This document shows positions 17,792 to 26,431 of a stretch of 64,000 bases of DNA, in pieces; position 1 is the stretch's first letter, and every line of letters begins with the position of its first letter. The notes beneath the pieces are model-generated. The model saw nothing but the letters and a program-made list of their open reading frames with translations, ran no database searches and had not been told where the DNA came from. A program made the position numbers and the translations under genes. The DNA lies in the NCBI GenBank assembly GCA_963751395.1, contig CAVVUC010000001.1, positions 1 through 64,000 on the forward strand. The letters run 5' to 3'. Source of the DNA: CAVVUC01 sp963751395 (GTDB lineage: Bacteria > Verrucomicrobiota > Verrucomicrobiia > Chthoniobacterales > Chthoniobacteraceae).

Positions 17792-19603
17792 ATGAATTCA
17801 TCGTGGGTGAGCGCCCTGCGCGGGATCGGCGGGCGGCGAATCGTCGTGCTTGCCATGCTCTTAGCCGGTGCAGGGCAGGCTTTCGCCGCGCCCCGTAAAG
17901 CACCAACTCCTGCGCAACAGAGTCGCGCGGGGCAGTCCGATGTCCTGCCCTCGGGCGAACAGGCACCCGCCTCGGACCTTGCTCTGAGCAAGGAGGACGA
18001 ACGCAAGGCCGATGCATTGGCGGCTTTCGTCGAGGGCATGATTGCCGAGGACAGCGCCGATCCGGACAAGGCGCTCGCGGCCTACCAGAAGACGCTCAAC
18101 CTCGATCCGAGCTACACCGAGCTCTCGGTAAAAATCGCTTACGAACTGGCGCGGCGCGGCAGCGTGGCCGACGGCATCAACATCCTCAAGGACTCGATCA
18201 AAGCCGATCCCAAGCAACCGCTCACCTACCTTTACCTCTCGCAGCTTTACGGCAAGTATCTGAAAAAAGCCGACCTCGCGATCAAGTACGCCAATCAGGC
18301 GCTGGAAGTCGATCCGTCCAACATCGCGTCCACGCTCGCCCTGTTCGAGCTTTACACCGCCGCGAACCAGCCGAAAAAGGCCGAGCAAGTCCTCGACCGT
18401 GCCGTGAAGCTCGATGGCGGCAACTCACAATACTGGCTCCAGCTTGGAGCCGTGTTCATGAAGCTTTACGTGAAAGAGGACGGCACGTGCGCGCCGGAGA
18501 ATCTGAAGAAGTTGAACACAATTTTCGACAAGGCTCTTTCCCTTGCCGGAGACGACGCCGCGATCATCGGAAAGATCGCCGATTTTCGTGTCATTTCGCG
18601 CCAGATCAAGGACGCGATCCCGCTCTACCTGCGCGTAATCAGTTTGAAAAGCAGCTCGAACGATCCTTCCCTCGCCAACGTGCGCGACAAGCTCGCGCGG
18701 AGCTTCGAGGCAAACGGCCAGCGCGAGGAAGCCATCGCGATGTTGCAGGAGTTGATCAAGGATAACCCTCTTCGTTACGAGAGCTACGAACTGCTCGGGG
18801 AGTTGTATGAAGAGGCCGGGCAACCCGAGCAGGCCCTCGCCAGCTACCAGCAGACGCTGCTGCTCGATCCCGGCCAGCCGGTCAATTACCTCCGCGCCGC
18901 CGAGATGTATTTGAAAATAAAGAAGCCGGCCAAGGCGGTGGAAATACTCACCGAAGCCCGCCAGCGATTTCCCGGCGTGCCGCAGGTCACCTACAGCCTC
19001 GCCGTTTCCATGAGCCAGGCGAAACAGCACCAGCAGGCGATCACGGCTTTTCAGGAAACCATCCACGAAGCGGAGAACACGCAGGAGGATTTGCTCAACG
19101 CGGCTTTTTACTTCGCCTACGGAGCCGCTTGCGAGCAGGCCGGCATGCTCGAGAAGGCCGTGGAACTCTTGAAGAAATCCATCGAAATGGATGACGGCTC
19201 CGTGAACGCCGCGCAGACCTACAACTACCTCGGATACATGTGGGTCGATCGCGGAATCCATCTCGATGAAGCCGGCAATTACATCAAACGCGCGCTGGAG
19301 ATCGACCCGGAGAATCCTGCGTTCATCGACAGCCTCGGCTGGTTTTATTTCAAAAAGGGCGAGCCGGAAAAAGCGCTCATCGAATTGAAAAAAGCCGCCG
19401 AGCGCATCGAGCCGGAGGACGCCGTCGTTTACGAGCATCTGGGCGACACGCACGCGAAACTCAACGACAGCGCGCACGCGCTCCTTTACTGGCAGAAGGC
19501 CGCCGTGCTCGATCCTGACAACAAGGCGCTGGCGGAAAAAATCGAGGGCGCAAAACAGAAGGTTACCTCGCGCCCCGGGTCCGATCCGCAGCCCTCGGAA
19601 TAA
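17792..19603 (+). CDS. Exported tetratricopeptide-repeat protein
   Basis: A 603-aa protein with a signal peptide (IVVLAMLLAGAGQAFAAP, cleavage near residue 33) and about 11-13 TPR units. Examples are PDKALAAYQKTLNLDPSY, ADLAIKYANQALEVDPSN, PEQALASYQQTLLLDPGQ and LDEAGNYIKRALEIDPEN. TPR arrays serve as protein-protein scaffolds; here probably periplasmic. No catalytic domain is seen. It starts 15 bp after the COX24-like gene, and DUF6572 follows 7 bp after its stop, suggesting one transcript. Confidence 0.85.
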   Translation: MNSSWVSALRGIGGRRIVVLAMLLAGAGQAFAAPRKAPTPAQQSRAGQSDVLPSGEQAPASDLALSKEDERKADALAAFVEGMIAEDSADPDKALAAYQKTLNLDPSYTELSVKIAYELARRGSVADGINILKDSIKADPKQPLTYLYLSQLYGKYLKKADLAIKYANQALEVDPSNIASTLALFELYTAANQPKKAEQVLDRAVKLDGGNSQYWLQLGAVFMKLYVKEDGTCAPENLKKLNTIFDKALSLAGDDAAIIGKIADFRVISRQIKDAIPLYLRVISLKSSSNDPSLANVRDKLARSFEANGQREEAIAMLQELIKDNPLRYESYELLGELYEEAGQPEQALASYQQTLLLDPGQPVNYLRAAEMYLKIKKPAKAVEILTEARQRFPGVPQVTYSLAVSMSQAKQHQQAITAFQETIHEAENTQEDLLNAAFYFAYGAACEQAGMLEKAVELLKKSIEMDDGSVNAAQTYNYLGYMWVDRGIHLDEAGNYIKRALEIDPENPAFIDSLGWFYFKKGEPEKALIELKKAAERIEPEDAVVYEHLGDTHAKLNDSAHALLYWQKAAVLDPDNKALAEKIEGAKQKVTSRPGSDPQPSE

Positions 19604-19610
19604 GCCAGCC

Positions 19611-19976
19611 ATGCCATCCGGAGTGCAGTTCGCCAACGTCATCGACATCGTCGCGCACGACCCCGCGACCGGCGAAGTGGCGCTGGTCATGACTGAGACG
19701 CGGCCGTGGGACGGCTCCGACGAGCGGCTGTTTCAGTTGCAGGAAAAAATCAACGCCTACCTCTCGTTCGCGCTCGACGGCGAGATGGCGGAGGCTTACC
19801 CGCAGTTCGTTGGAAAACCGCTCCGCCTCCAACTCGACACCGCCGCTCCGCCTGACTCCCGCTCGTTGCAAATGATTGAAGCCGTGCGCCGGCAGATCGC
19901 GTTTCAGGACATCAAGTTCGAGGTGCGCATCACCGGCGGGAAGTCATGCGGAGAAGCGTGCGGGTGCAAGGACTGA
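19611..19976 (+). CDS. DUF6572-like protein
   Basis: A 121-aa protein with the core NVIDIVAHDPATGEVALVM, TETRPWDG, LQEKINAYLSFALDGEM, which fits DUF6572 as I recall it. Function unknown. The C-terminus has a short Cys cluster (SCGEACGCKD), unusual for the family and possibly metal-binding. It follows the TPR gene by 7 bp and ends convergent with the deacetylase gene. Confidence 0.6.
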   Translation: MPSGVQFANVIDIVAHDPATGEVALVMTETRPWDGSDERLFQLQEKINAYLSFALDGEMAEAYPQFVGKPLRLQLDTAAPPDSRSLQMIEAVRRQIAFQDIKFEVRITGGKSCGEACGCKD

Positions 19977-19987
19977 CGAAGCCCGAA

Positions 19988-20951
19988 TCATTCGGATCGC
20001 GTCGTTTCTCCGCCGTTCATCAGCGCTTCCACATGCGCGCACGCTCGCTCTCGCAAGCCCGCTTGGGTTGTAGCCGCCCTCCAGCACCGACACCACGCGC
20101 CCGCCCGCGTGTGACGAAGCAATCTCCATCATCAGCTTCGTCAGGTCGGCGAAATCTTCGTCCTCGAGCTTGAAACCGCCGAGCGGGTCGCCCACGCGCG
20201 AATCGAATCCCGCCGAGATCAAAACGAGGTCCGGACGAAACGCCTCCGCCACCGGGGCAAGCCGGCCCTCGAACGCACCGAGAATTTCCTCGCGACCGGA
20301 ACCCGCACCGAACGGACAGTTCATCGTAGCCCCCAGCCCGGAGCCGGTTCCGGTCTCGTTTACGGCACCCGTGCCGGGATACAACGGCGACTGGTGCGTG
20401 CTGAAAAACAGAACCGAGTCGTCCTCGTAGAAAATGTCCTGCGTTCCGTTTCCGTGATGCACATCCCAATCGACGATCAACACCTTGCCGAACCCATGCC
20501 GTTTCTGCGCGTATCTCGCCGCGATCGCGATGTTGTTGAAGACGCAAAAACCCATCCCGCGCACCGCCGTCGCGTGATGGCCCGGCGGACGCACAACGCA
20601 AAACGCATTCTTCACGCTGCCTTCCACCACTGCGTCGATGGCGTTCAAAACACCGCCCACCGCATGCCGCGCAACATCCCACGTTTGATGGCTCACCTCC
20701 GTGTCGCCGGTCCGCAATTCCGTGGCTCCGGCAAGAACCTCGCGCCTCACGAGGTTCACATACTCACGAGGATGACAAAGCTGCAGTTCATGGTCGCTCG
20801 CCAGGCGCGTCTCGATGCGCGTCATCGGTTCCAGCAACCCGGTTTCCTCCAGCGCCTGCATGATGGCATCGAAACGTCCGGGCGCTTCGGGATGGCCGTA
20901 TCCGGTCAGGTGCTGTTTGAAGAAAGGATCGGCAACAAGTCCCGTGGCCAT
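19988..20951 (-). CDS. AcuC/HDAC-family protein deacetylase
   Basis: Zinc-dependent deacetylase of the histone deacetylase superfamily. Motifs: RPPGHHA (catalytic His pair), IVDWDVHHGNGTQDIFYEDD (metal-binding Asp/His), SPLYPGTG, SAGFDSRVGDPLGG and LEGGYNPSG. A perfect ribosome site (AGGAGGTGA, complement of 20958-20966) lies 6 bp upstream of the start. The open frame runs to 19944, but shifting by one base near 20045 gives a more family-like end (HVEALMNG, then stop at 19988), so a single-base error there is likely. The gene lies 59 bp downstream of an acyl-CoA ligase gene on the same strand. Confidence 0.85.
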
Positions 20952-21010
20952 TTTAGGTCACCTCCTGAAAGGTTCGTTGGTCCGCGACCAAACTGGTTGT
21001 TAATCCAAGG

Positions 21011-22417
21011 TTATGCATGAGCTACCTTTGAATGTTGCACACTAATGTAGCGCCGCGCAAGTTCGCTTCGACCGCATTTGCGATTTCCGTCGCTGGGAAT
21101 CGAATCGACCAACCAAATATCCTTCGGCACCTGCCATGCGCTCAAAACGGTGTGAGCGAATCGCAGCAACTCATCCCGCTTCAAAGTCGAGTCCGCCACG
21201 ACGCATGCGATTGCCTCCTCGTTGCGCAACGTGGATGGCACGCCGAAAACAACCGCTTCCTTCACTCCGGGGAATCGGAGCAGTGGGGCTTCGACCTCGG
21301 CAGGGTTCAGTTTCCTGCCCGCCACGTTGATCAGGTCGGAGACGCGCCCGCGCACAAAAAAGCCATGCCCGATTTTTTCGACGAGATCGCCGGGAGTGAA
21401 GCTGCCGCCGCCCAGCACTTCAGGATCGGGTGTCGGATGGTAGCCATCGGCAACCGCGCCGCTCGTGATGCGAATGCGCGATGTTTCGGCGCAATGTTCG
21501 ACCCGCACATTTCGGATTGGCTCACCCAAAAAGCCGTCGGTGTAATCGGACTCCGCCGAGACGTCGTAGCTGATTCCACCGCACTCCGACGCGCCGTAAA
21601 AGGTGTGAATCTTCCGGCCGAACTTTTCCGTGAATCGCATCGCGACATTCTTCATCAGGGGCGCTCCGGCCGAGATGCAAAGACGCAGGCGCGGCAGGTC
21701 CGGCAGGTTCCGCATGTCGGCGAACATCTGGTAAAAGACCGGCATCCCCGGAAAAACGGTCGCGCCGGTGCGGGCGAGATCGTTGAGGATCGCCCGCGGC
21801 ATGCGGTCTTCGCTCGCCACGAGCGGCACGCCGCGGCAAAGCAGAGGCGTGATCAAGTTGCTAAATCCGTATGAATGCGAAAACGGGATGACACCGAAGT
21901 TCAGATCGTCTTCGGTGAGGCCCATCGTCTCGACAATGTTTTCGCAGTCGCTGACAAGTTGCTCCGCCTGAAAGCAGATCGCGCGGGATGCCGACGAGAG
22001 CTTGAGGAAATCGCATTGCGGCGCAACGGCCGTGCCGTTTCCGTGAGCGACCCGGCGACACTCCGCCGGCGCGCCAGTCTTCGGTTCCACGATCCCCGCG
22101 GCTCCGCAAGTCTCCAGCGCGGTATCACGCTCCACTTTCTCGATGTGCCGCCCGAGCGGCAGCGGGATCAGCCCGAGCCGCATGCAGGCAATCACCAGCG
22201 CCGGCCACTGCGGGCTGTTGCCGATCTGAATCGCAATCACGTCGCCGCGCTGAAACTCCGCGAGCGCCGCTTCGAACTGCCTCGCCTCGGCTTCGATGTC
22301 GGCAAAGCTCCGCAGCACTTCGCGCTGAGTCGAATAGACCGCTGCGGCATCCGCCCGCCGGACCAGCGTCTTTTCCCATTCCGAAAGGAGCGCGTTCTTT
22401 TTGATTGCAGATGTCAT
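21011..22417 (-). CDS. AMP-dependent acyl-CoA synthetase-like protein (ANL superfamily)
   Basis: A 468-aa adenylate-forming enzyme, substrate unknown. Visible core motifs: FYGASECGGISYD (A5), TPGDLVEKIGHGFFVRGR (A7-A8), DLINVAGRKLNPAEVE and a C-terminal lysine in GNRKCGRSEL (A10). The usual phosphate-binding loop TSGTTGxPK is replaced by LKLSSASRAICF, so catalysis may be altered. Length is at the short end for the family. The AcuC-like deacetylase directly downstream suggests control by lysine acetylation, as for acetyl-CoA synthetases. Similar divergent ligases occur in aryl-polyene clusters, but no such partners are seen here. Confidence 0.75.
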   Translation of the reverse strand: MTSAIKKNALLSEWEKTLVRRADAAAVYSTQREVLRSFADIEAEARQFEAALAEFQRGDVIAIQIGNSPQWPALVIACMRLGLIPLPLGRHIEKVERDTALETCGAAGIVEPKTGAPAECRRVAHGNGTAVAPQCDFLKLSSASRAICFQAEQLVSDCENIVETMGLTEDDLNFGVIPFSHSYGFSNLITPLLCRGVPLVASEDRMPRAILNDLARTGATVFPGMPVFYQMFADMRNLPDLPRLRLCISAGAPLMKNVAMRFTEKFGRKIHTFYGASECGGISYDVSAESDYTDGFLGEPIRNVRVEHCAETSRIRITSGAVADGYHPTPDPEVLGGGSFTPGDLVEKIGHGFFVRGRVSDLINVAGRKLNPAEVEAPLLRFPGVKEAVVFGVPSTLRNEEAIACVVADSTLKRDELLRFAHTVLSAWQVPKDIWLVDSIPSDGNRKCGRSELARRYISVQHSKVAHA

Positions 22418-22451
22418 CAGGGCGGTTAAGTTCTACGTCCTTTTTCAAGCC

Positions 22452-22679
22452 ATGAAAGCAGATATTCATCCCAACTACGTCGAGACGGTTATCAGTTGCG
22501 CCTGCGGCACCAATTACCGCACTCGTTCCACGCGCAAAGACATCAAGATCGGTATCTGCGCCGCATGCCATCCGTTCTTCACCGGCGAGCAGAAGTTCGT
22601 CGATACCGCCGGACGCGTCGAGAAATTCGCACGCCGCTACGGTAGTACCAAGGCGAATCGCGGCGCAGCCAAGGCTTAG
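22452..22679 (+). CDS. rpmE: 50S ribosomal protein L31 (zinc-binding form)
   Basis: A 75-aa large-subunit protein. MKADIHPNYVETVI is the classic N-terminus; Cys16, Cys18, Cys36 and Cys39 are the zinc ligands that define the C+ form. The C-terminus is extended by a basic tail (STKANRGAAKA). The start at 22452 was chosen from the conserved N-terminus; the divergent ligase gene starts 34 bp upstream. A strong intrinsic terminator follows the stop. Confidence 0.95.
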   Translation: MKADIHPNYVETVISCACGTNYRTRSTRKDIKIGICAACHPFFTGEQKFVDTAGRVEKFARRYGSTKANRGAAKA

Positions 22680-22699
22680 ATTCCAACGCCACAACTTTG

Positions 22700-22738
22700 A
22701 CGGTGACTCCGGCTTCGTCCGCGAGTCACCGTTTTTAT
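22700..22738 (+). terminator. Rho-independent terminator after rpmE
   Basis: A perfect 10-bp stem (acggtgactc 22700-22709, gagtcaccgt 22723-22732), 13-nt loop and a T-rich tail (ttttattt). It ends 4 bp before the prfA start codon, leaving no visible ribosome site for prfA. Confidence 0.85.
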
Positions 22739-22742
22739 TTCC

Positions 22743-23824
22743 ATGGACTTCGCTCCTCTCATCGAAAAAAAGGCGGACCGGTTTCGCGAACTGGAAGCTG
22801 CCATATCGTCACCGAACTTCTACGACAATCCGCAGTCGGCGCGCGACCTCATGCGCGAACACGCGCGCCTCAAGGAACTGCTTGCGACATGGGAGGTTTT
22901 CCAAAAGGCGCAGACTGAACTCGCGGAAAGCCAGCAGCTCGCCAAGGGCGACCGACGCCGAAATGGCCGAGATGGCACAGGCGGAAATTCCCGATGCTCG
23001 AAAGGCAAATCCAGGACTGCGAACGCAAAATTCAAATCGCCCTGCTGCCGCCCGATGCAAATGAAGACCGCGACGCGATCGTTGAATTGCGCGCTGGAAC
23101 CGGCGGCAGCGAAGCCGCGCTTTTTGCCGCCGATCTTTACCGGATGTATTCGCGATACGCCGAGGAGCACGGCCTGAAAATCGAGGAGCTTGAATCGAGC
23201 CCGTCCGAACTCGGCGGGCTGAAGGAAGTGATCTTTCGCACATCGGGAGACGCCGTTTTCCGCAAGCTGCGCTACGAAAGCGGCGTGCATCGCGTGCAGC
23301 GCGTCCCCGCGACCGAAGCCCAGGGGCGCATCCACACTTCCACCGCCACCGTCGCCGTGCTGCCCGAGGCGGAGGAGGTCGATCTCGAATTGAAGCCGGA
23401 GGAACTGCGCATCGAAGTTTGTCGCGCGGGCGGCCCCGGCGGCCAGGGCGTGAACACCACCGACTCCGCCGTGCAGATTCTGCACATTCCCACCGGCACA
23501 ATCGTCCGCTGCCAGGACGGCCGCAGCCAGCAGAAGAACAAGGACAAGGCGCTCCGCATCCTGCGCTCGCGTCTGCTCGAAGTGAAGCAGCGCGAAGAAG
23601 CCGAGAAATACGACGCGCATCGCAAAAGCCAGATCGGCACCGGCGGTCGCGAGGAAAAAGTGCGCACCTACAACTTTCCCCAGAACCGCGTGACCGATCA
23701 CCGCATCGGACTGACGCTCTACAATCTCGACCGCTTCGTCGAAGGCGACATCGGCGGGATGATCGAAGCGTTGCAAGCCGCGGACATGCAGCAGCGGCTC
23801 GAGCAGGCCAACCTCGGCGCGTGA
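22743..23824 (+). CDS. prfA: Peptide chain release factor 1, frameshifted
   Basis: RF1 recognises UAA and UAG and releases the peptide. The stop-codon reader PxT motif appears as RVPATEAQGRIHTS, and the catalytic GGQ lies in RAGGPGGQGVNTTDSAV. Two extra single bases (near 22953 and 22995) break the frame in the N-terminal domain; removing them gives continuous RF1 sequence (EMAEMAQAEI, then MLERQIQDCE). Corrected length is about 359 aa, normal for the family. The start at 22743 fits the conserved MDFAPLIEK-type N-terminus. It begins right after an intrinsic terminator, and prmC, whose product methylates RF1, follows 504 bp downstream. Confidence 0.9.
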
Positions 23825-23871
23825 GGCGATTCGGAAGTTGCCAGTCCCCGTTTTTTTCCTATCTTCCCGTC

Positions 23872-24072
23872 ATGTCCAAAGTGGAGCAAATCAAAGCGGA
23901 GATTGACGCGCTGACCTGGCAGGAACGGTGCGAACTCAACGCCCTGCTCCAAAACTGGCTTGATGATGATTGGGACCGGCAGATGACCTCCGAGGGAAAA
24001 TTCGATCGCATCATGGAAGAAGCTGTCGGCGAATACCGCGCGGGAGAATGCCGCGAGTGGCCGCGTGCTTAA
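23872..24072 (+). CDS. Antitoxin-like protein of a RelE/ParE-type module
   Basis: A 66-aa acidic protein (MSKVEQIKAEIDALTWQERC; LDDDWDRQMTSEGKFD). It fits the short addiction-module antitoxins that precede RelE-like toxins: an N-terminal helix and an unstructured acidic tail. No DNA-binding domain is obvious. It overlaps the downstream toxin ORF by 8 bp, a usual arrangement for toxin-antitoxin pairs. The exact family is not certain. Confidence 0.65.
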   Translation: MSKVEQIKAEIDALTWQERCELNALLQNWLDDDWDRQMTSEGKFDRIMEEAVGEYRAGECREWPRA

Positions 24073-24331
24073 ATCACTGACGGCTTCCGGTTTTTGGAAG
24101 CGCTACAACAACCTGCCGGAACTGATACAAAGGCTCGCGGATCGCGTTTACTTCGTATGGTTGCACGATCCGAGACATCCTTCGCTGCGATTCAAACCCT
24201 TCAAGGAAAACCAGTGGTCGGCGCGCGTGGGCGATCACTACCGCGCAGTTGGGCGCTTCGTGGACGGGAATACTTTCATGTGGACATGGATCGGCTCCCA
24301 CGAAGATTACAACCGCCTTCAGATTGCATGA
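24065..24331 (+). CDS. RelE/ParE-family toxin
   Basis: An 88-aa basic protein starting with GTG inside the antitoxin gene. The core resembles RelE/ParE folds: FWKRYNNLPELIQRLADRV, LHDPRHPSLRFKPF, WSARVGDHYRAVGRF and TFMWTWIGSHEDYNRL, the last a typical C-terminal end of the HigB/RelE group. Members usually cleave mRNA on the ribosome or inhibit gyrase; which applies here cannot be told. The prmC start overlaps its last bases (24328), so the module is wedged between prfA and prmC. Confidence 0.75.
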   Translation: MLKSLTASGFWKRYNNLPELIQRLADRVYFVWLHDPRHPSLRFKPFKENQWSARVGDHYRAVGRFVDGNTFMWTWIGSHEDYNRLQIA

Positions 24332-25173
24332 AAACCGTTCTCGAAGTCATCCAATCGACCACGGCATATTTCTCGAAACATGGCGTCGAAAGCCCGCGCC
24401 TCAACACCGAGCACCTCGTCGCCCATGCGCTGAAGAAAAAGCGCATCGAGCTTTACATGGAATTCGACCGGCCGCTCGGCGAGCCTGAGCTGATGCCGCT
24501 TCGCGAACTGGTCCGGCGCCGCGCGCTGGGCGAGCCGATGCAGCATTTGCTCGGCACCGTCGGAATTCTTACGGGCGCGTTTTCGCCAGCGACAAGCGGG
24601 CGCTGATTCCTCGCCCGGAAACCGAGCAACTCTGCGAACTGGTCATAAAATCCAAAATCCAAAATCCAAAATCCAAAATCCTGGACATGGGAACCGGCAG
24701 CGGTGTCATCGCGCTCACGCTGGCTGCGGAATTTCCCGAAGCGACGGTCGAGGCCGTCGATCTGTCCGACGACGCGCTCGCGCTTGCCCGGGAAAACGCG
24801 CGCGAACTCGGCCTGGCGGAGCGCGTGCAATTCAGGCAGAGCGACCTTTTTGAGAAAGTCGAGGGGCTGTACGATCTCATCGTCGCGAACCTGCCCTACA
24901 TCGCATCGGATGCGATTCCCGAACTCGCGCGCGAGGTGCAACACGATCCAAAATTGGCACTCGACGGGGGCGCGGCCGGTGCCGAGACTTTACTGCGGTT
25001 GATCACCGATGCTCCGGGGCATTTGACTCCGGGAGGACAAATCGCGCTGGAGATCGGTGCACGATCAAGCCGAAATCCTTTCCGATGAGTTGAAAAAACG
25101 AGACTACACAAACATCCGGTGCCAGCCCGACTACCAGGGCATGAACCGATTTCTATTCGCAAGTTATGGATAA
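24328..25173 (+). CDS. prmC: Release factor glutamine methyltransferase, frameshifted, with heptamer insert
   Basis: Methylates the GGQ glutamine of RF1/RF2 with SAM. N-terminal helical domain (STTAYFSKHGVESPRLNTEH), RPETEQLCELV, SAM motif I LDMGTGSGVIALTLA and the catalytic motif present as VANLPYIASD, where the usual NPPY is NLPY. A run of KSKIQNPKSKI between RPETE and motif I is encoded by a heptamer array (24645-24679). Frame breaks near 24562, 24570 and 25060 are single extra bases. The corrected end is RFLFASYG, stop at 25171-25173, overlapping the murA start (25166). Confidence 0.85.
24645..24679. repeat. Heptamer array (ccaaaat) inside prmC
   Basis: Units ataaaat then four perfect ccaaaat copies, translated in frame in prmC as an extra Lys/Ser/Ile/Gln-rich linker before SAM motif I. 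The unit is identical to the arrays at 7850-7877 and 52553-52580. Confidence 0.9.
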
Positions 25174-26431
25174 GATTCTCGTTCACGGCGGCTATCCGCT
25201 CAACGGCTCGATCAAAATCAGCGGCTCGAAAAACTCCGCGCTGCCCGATCCTCGCCGCCACGCTGCTGACGAAGGAACCGTGCGTCATCCACCACGTTCC
25301 CGACCTCAGCGACATCCATTACATGCTGCAGATCCTCTCGCACCTCGGCGCGCAGGTCGAGCGGGCGAGCGGCGTCGTCACCGTGCAGGCGGAGAAGATC
25401 AGTCACCGAGGCGCCTTACGAAATCGTGCGGAAGATGCGCGCGTCGGTCTGCGTGCTCGGTCCGCTGCTCGGGTCGCGAAAAAGAAGCGACCGTCTCGCT
25501 GCCCGGCGGCTGCGTCATCGGCGACCGCCCGATCGACCTGCATCTCAAAGGCTTCGAGGCGCTCGGCGCTACGCTACCGCATCGATGCCGGCAACGTGAA
25601 AGTTTTCGCCGGGCGAACTCAAGGGCGGCGTCGATGAACCTGCGCGGCAAACAAGGCCCGACCGTGCTCGGCACCGACAACGTGATGATGGCCGCAGTGC
25701 TCGCCGACGGCGTCACGGTCATCGACAGCGCCGCGGCGGAACCCGAGGTCGTCGATCTCGCGAATTTCCTCAACAAGATGGGCGCGAAGATCGAAGGCGC
25801 GGGCACACGGCGCATCGTCATCGAAGGCGTGAAGGAACTGCACGGCGCGGAGCACTCGGTCATCCCCGACCGCATCGAGGCCGGCACTTTTCTCGTCGCC
25901 GGAGCCATCGCGGGCAAGGAAGTCACACTGCGCCGCGTCGATCCCGCGCACCTCACCTCCGTCATCGATGCACTGACCCGCTCCGGCTTCGGCATCAAAG
26001 TCGAGGGAGCAAATCTCACGATCCTCGGCAACGGCGCGCCCAAGTCGCTCGAACTCACCACCGAGCCGTATCCCGGTTTTCCGACCGACATGCAGGCGCA
26101 GATGTGCGCGCTCCTCGCAAAGACGAGCGGCATCTCCGTCATCACCGAAACCATTTTCCCGCAGCGCTTCATGCACGTCTCCGAGATGAAGCGCATGGGC
26201 GCGGACATCAGCCTGAACGGCCCGACCGCCATCATCAAAGGCGTCGAGCGCCTGAGCGGCGCGCCCGTCATGGCCAGCGACCTGCGCGCCTCGGCGGCGC
26301 TCGTGCTTGCGGGCTTGCAGAGCGAGGGCATCACCGAAGTCAACCGCGTCTATCACATCGACCGCGGCTACGAAATGATCGACGAAAAGCTGAACGCTCT
26401 CGGCGCCCAGATCGAGCGGGTGAAAGCGTGA
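25166..26431 (+). CDS. murA: UDP-N-acetylglucosamine 1-carboxyvinyltransferase, frameshifted
   Basis: First committed step of peptidoglycan synthesis: transfers enolpyruvate from PEP to UDP-GlcNAc. The N-terminus (MDKILVHGGYPLNGSIKISG) and the 3' two thirds (GPTVLGTDNVMMAA; DRIEAGTFLVAGA; FPTDMQAQMCALL; MHVSEMKRMGADI; DLRASAALVLAGL) are typical. Between 25248 and 25635 there are about six single extra bases. Correcting them restores the active-site loop region (EIVRKMRASVCVLGPLL, with the PEP-reactive Cys in RASVCVLG) and GGCVIGDRPIDLHLKGFEAL. Corrected length is about 420 aa, normal. Confidence 0.9.
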   Translation: MDKILVHGGYPLNGSIKISGSKNSALPDPRRHAADEGTVRHPPRSRPQRHPLHAADPLAPRRAGRAGERRRHRAGGEDQSPRRLTKSCGRCARRSACSVRCSGREKEATVSLPGGCVIGDRPIDLHLKGFEALGATLPHRCRQRESFRRANSRAASMNLRGKQGPTVLGTDNVMMAAVLADGVTVIDSAAAEPEVVDLANFLNKMGAKIEGAGTRRIVIEGVKELHGAEHSVIPDRIEAGTFLVAGAIAGKEVTLRRVDPAHLTSVIDALTRSGFGIKVEGANLTILGNGAPKSLELTTEPYPGFPTDMQAQMCALLAKTSGISVITETIFPQRFMHVSEMKRMGADISLNGPTAIIKGVERLSGAPVMASDLRASAALVLAGLQSEGITEVNRVYHIDRGYEMIDEKLNALGAQIERVKA

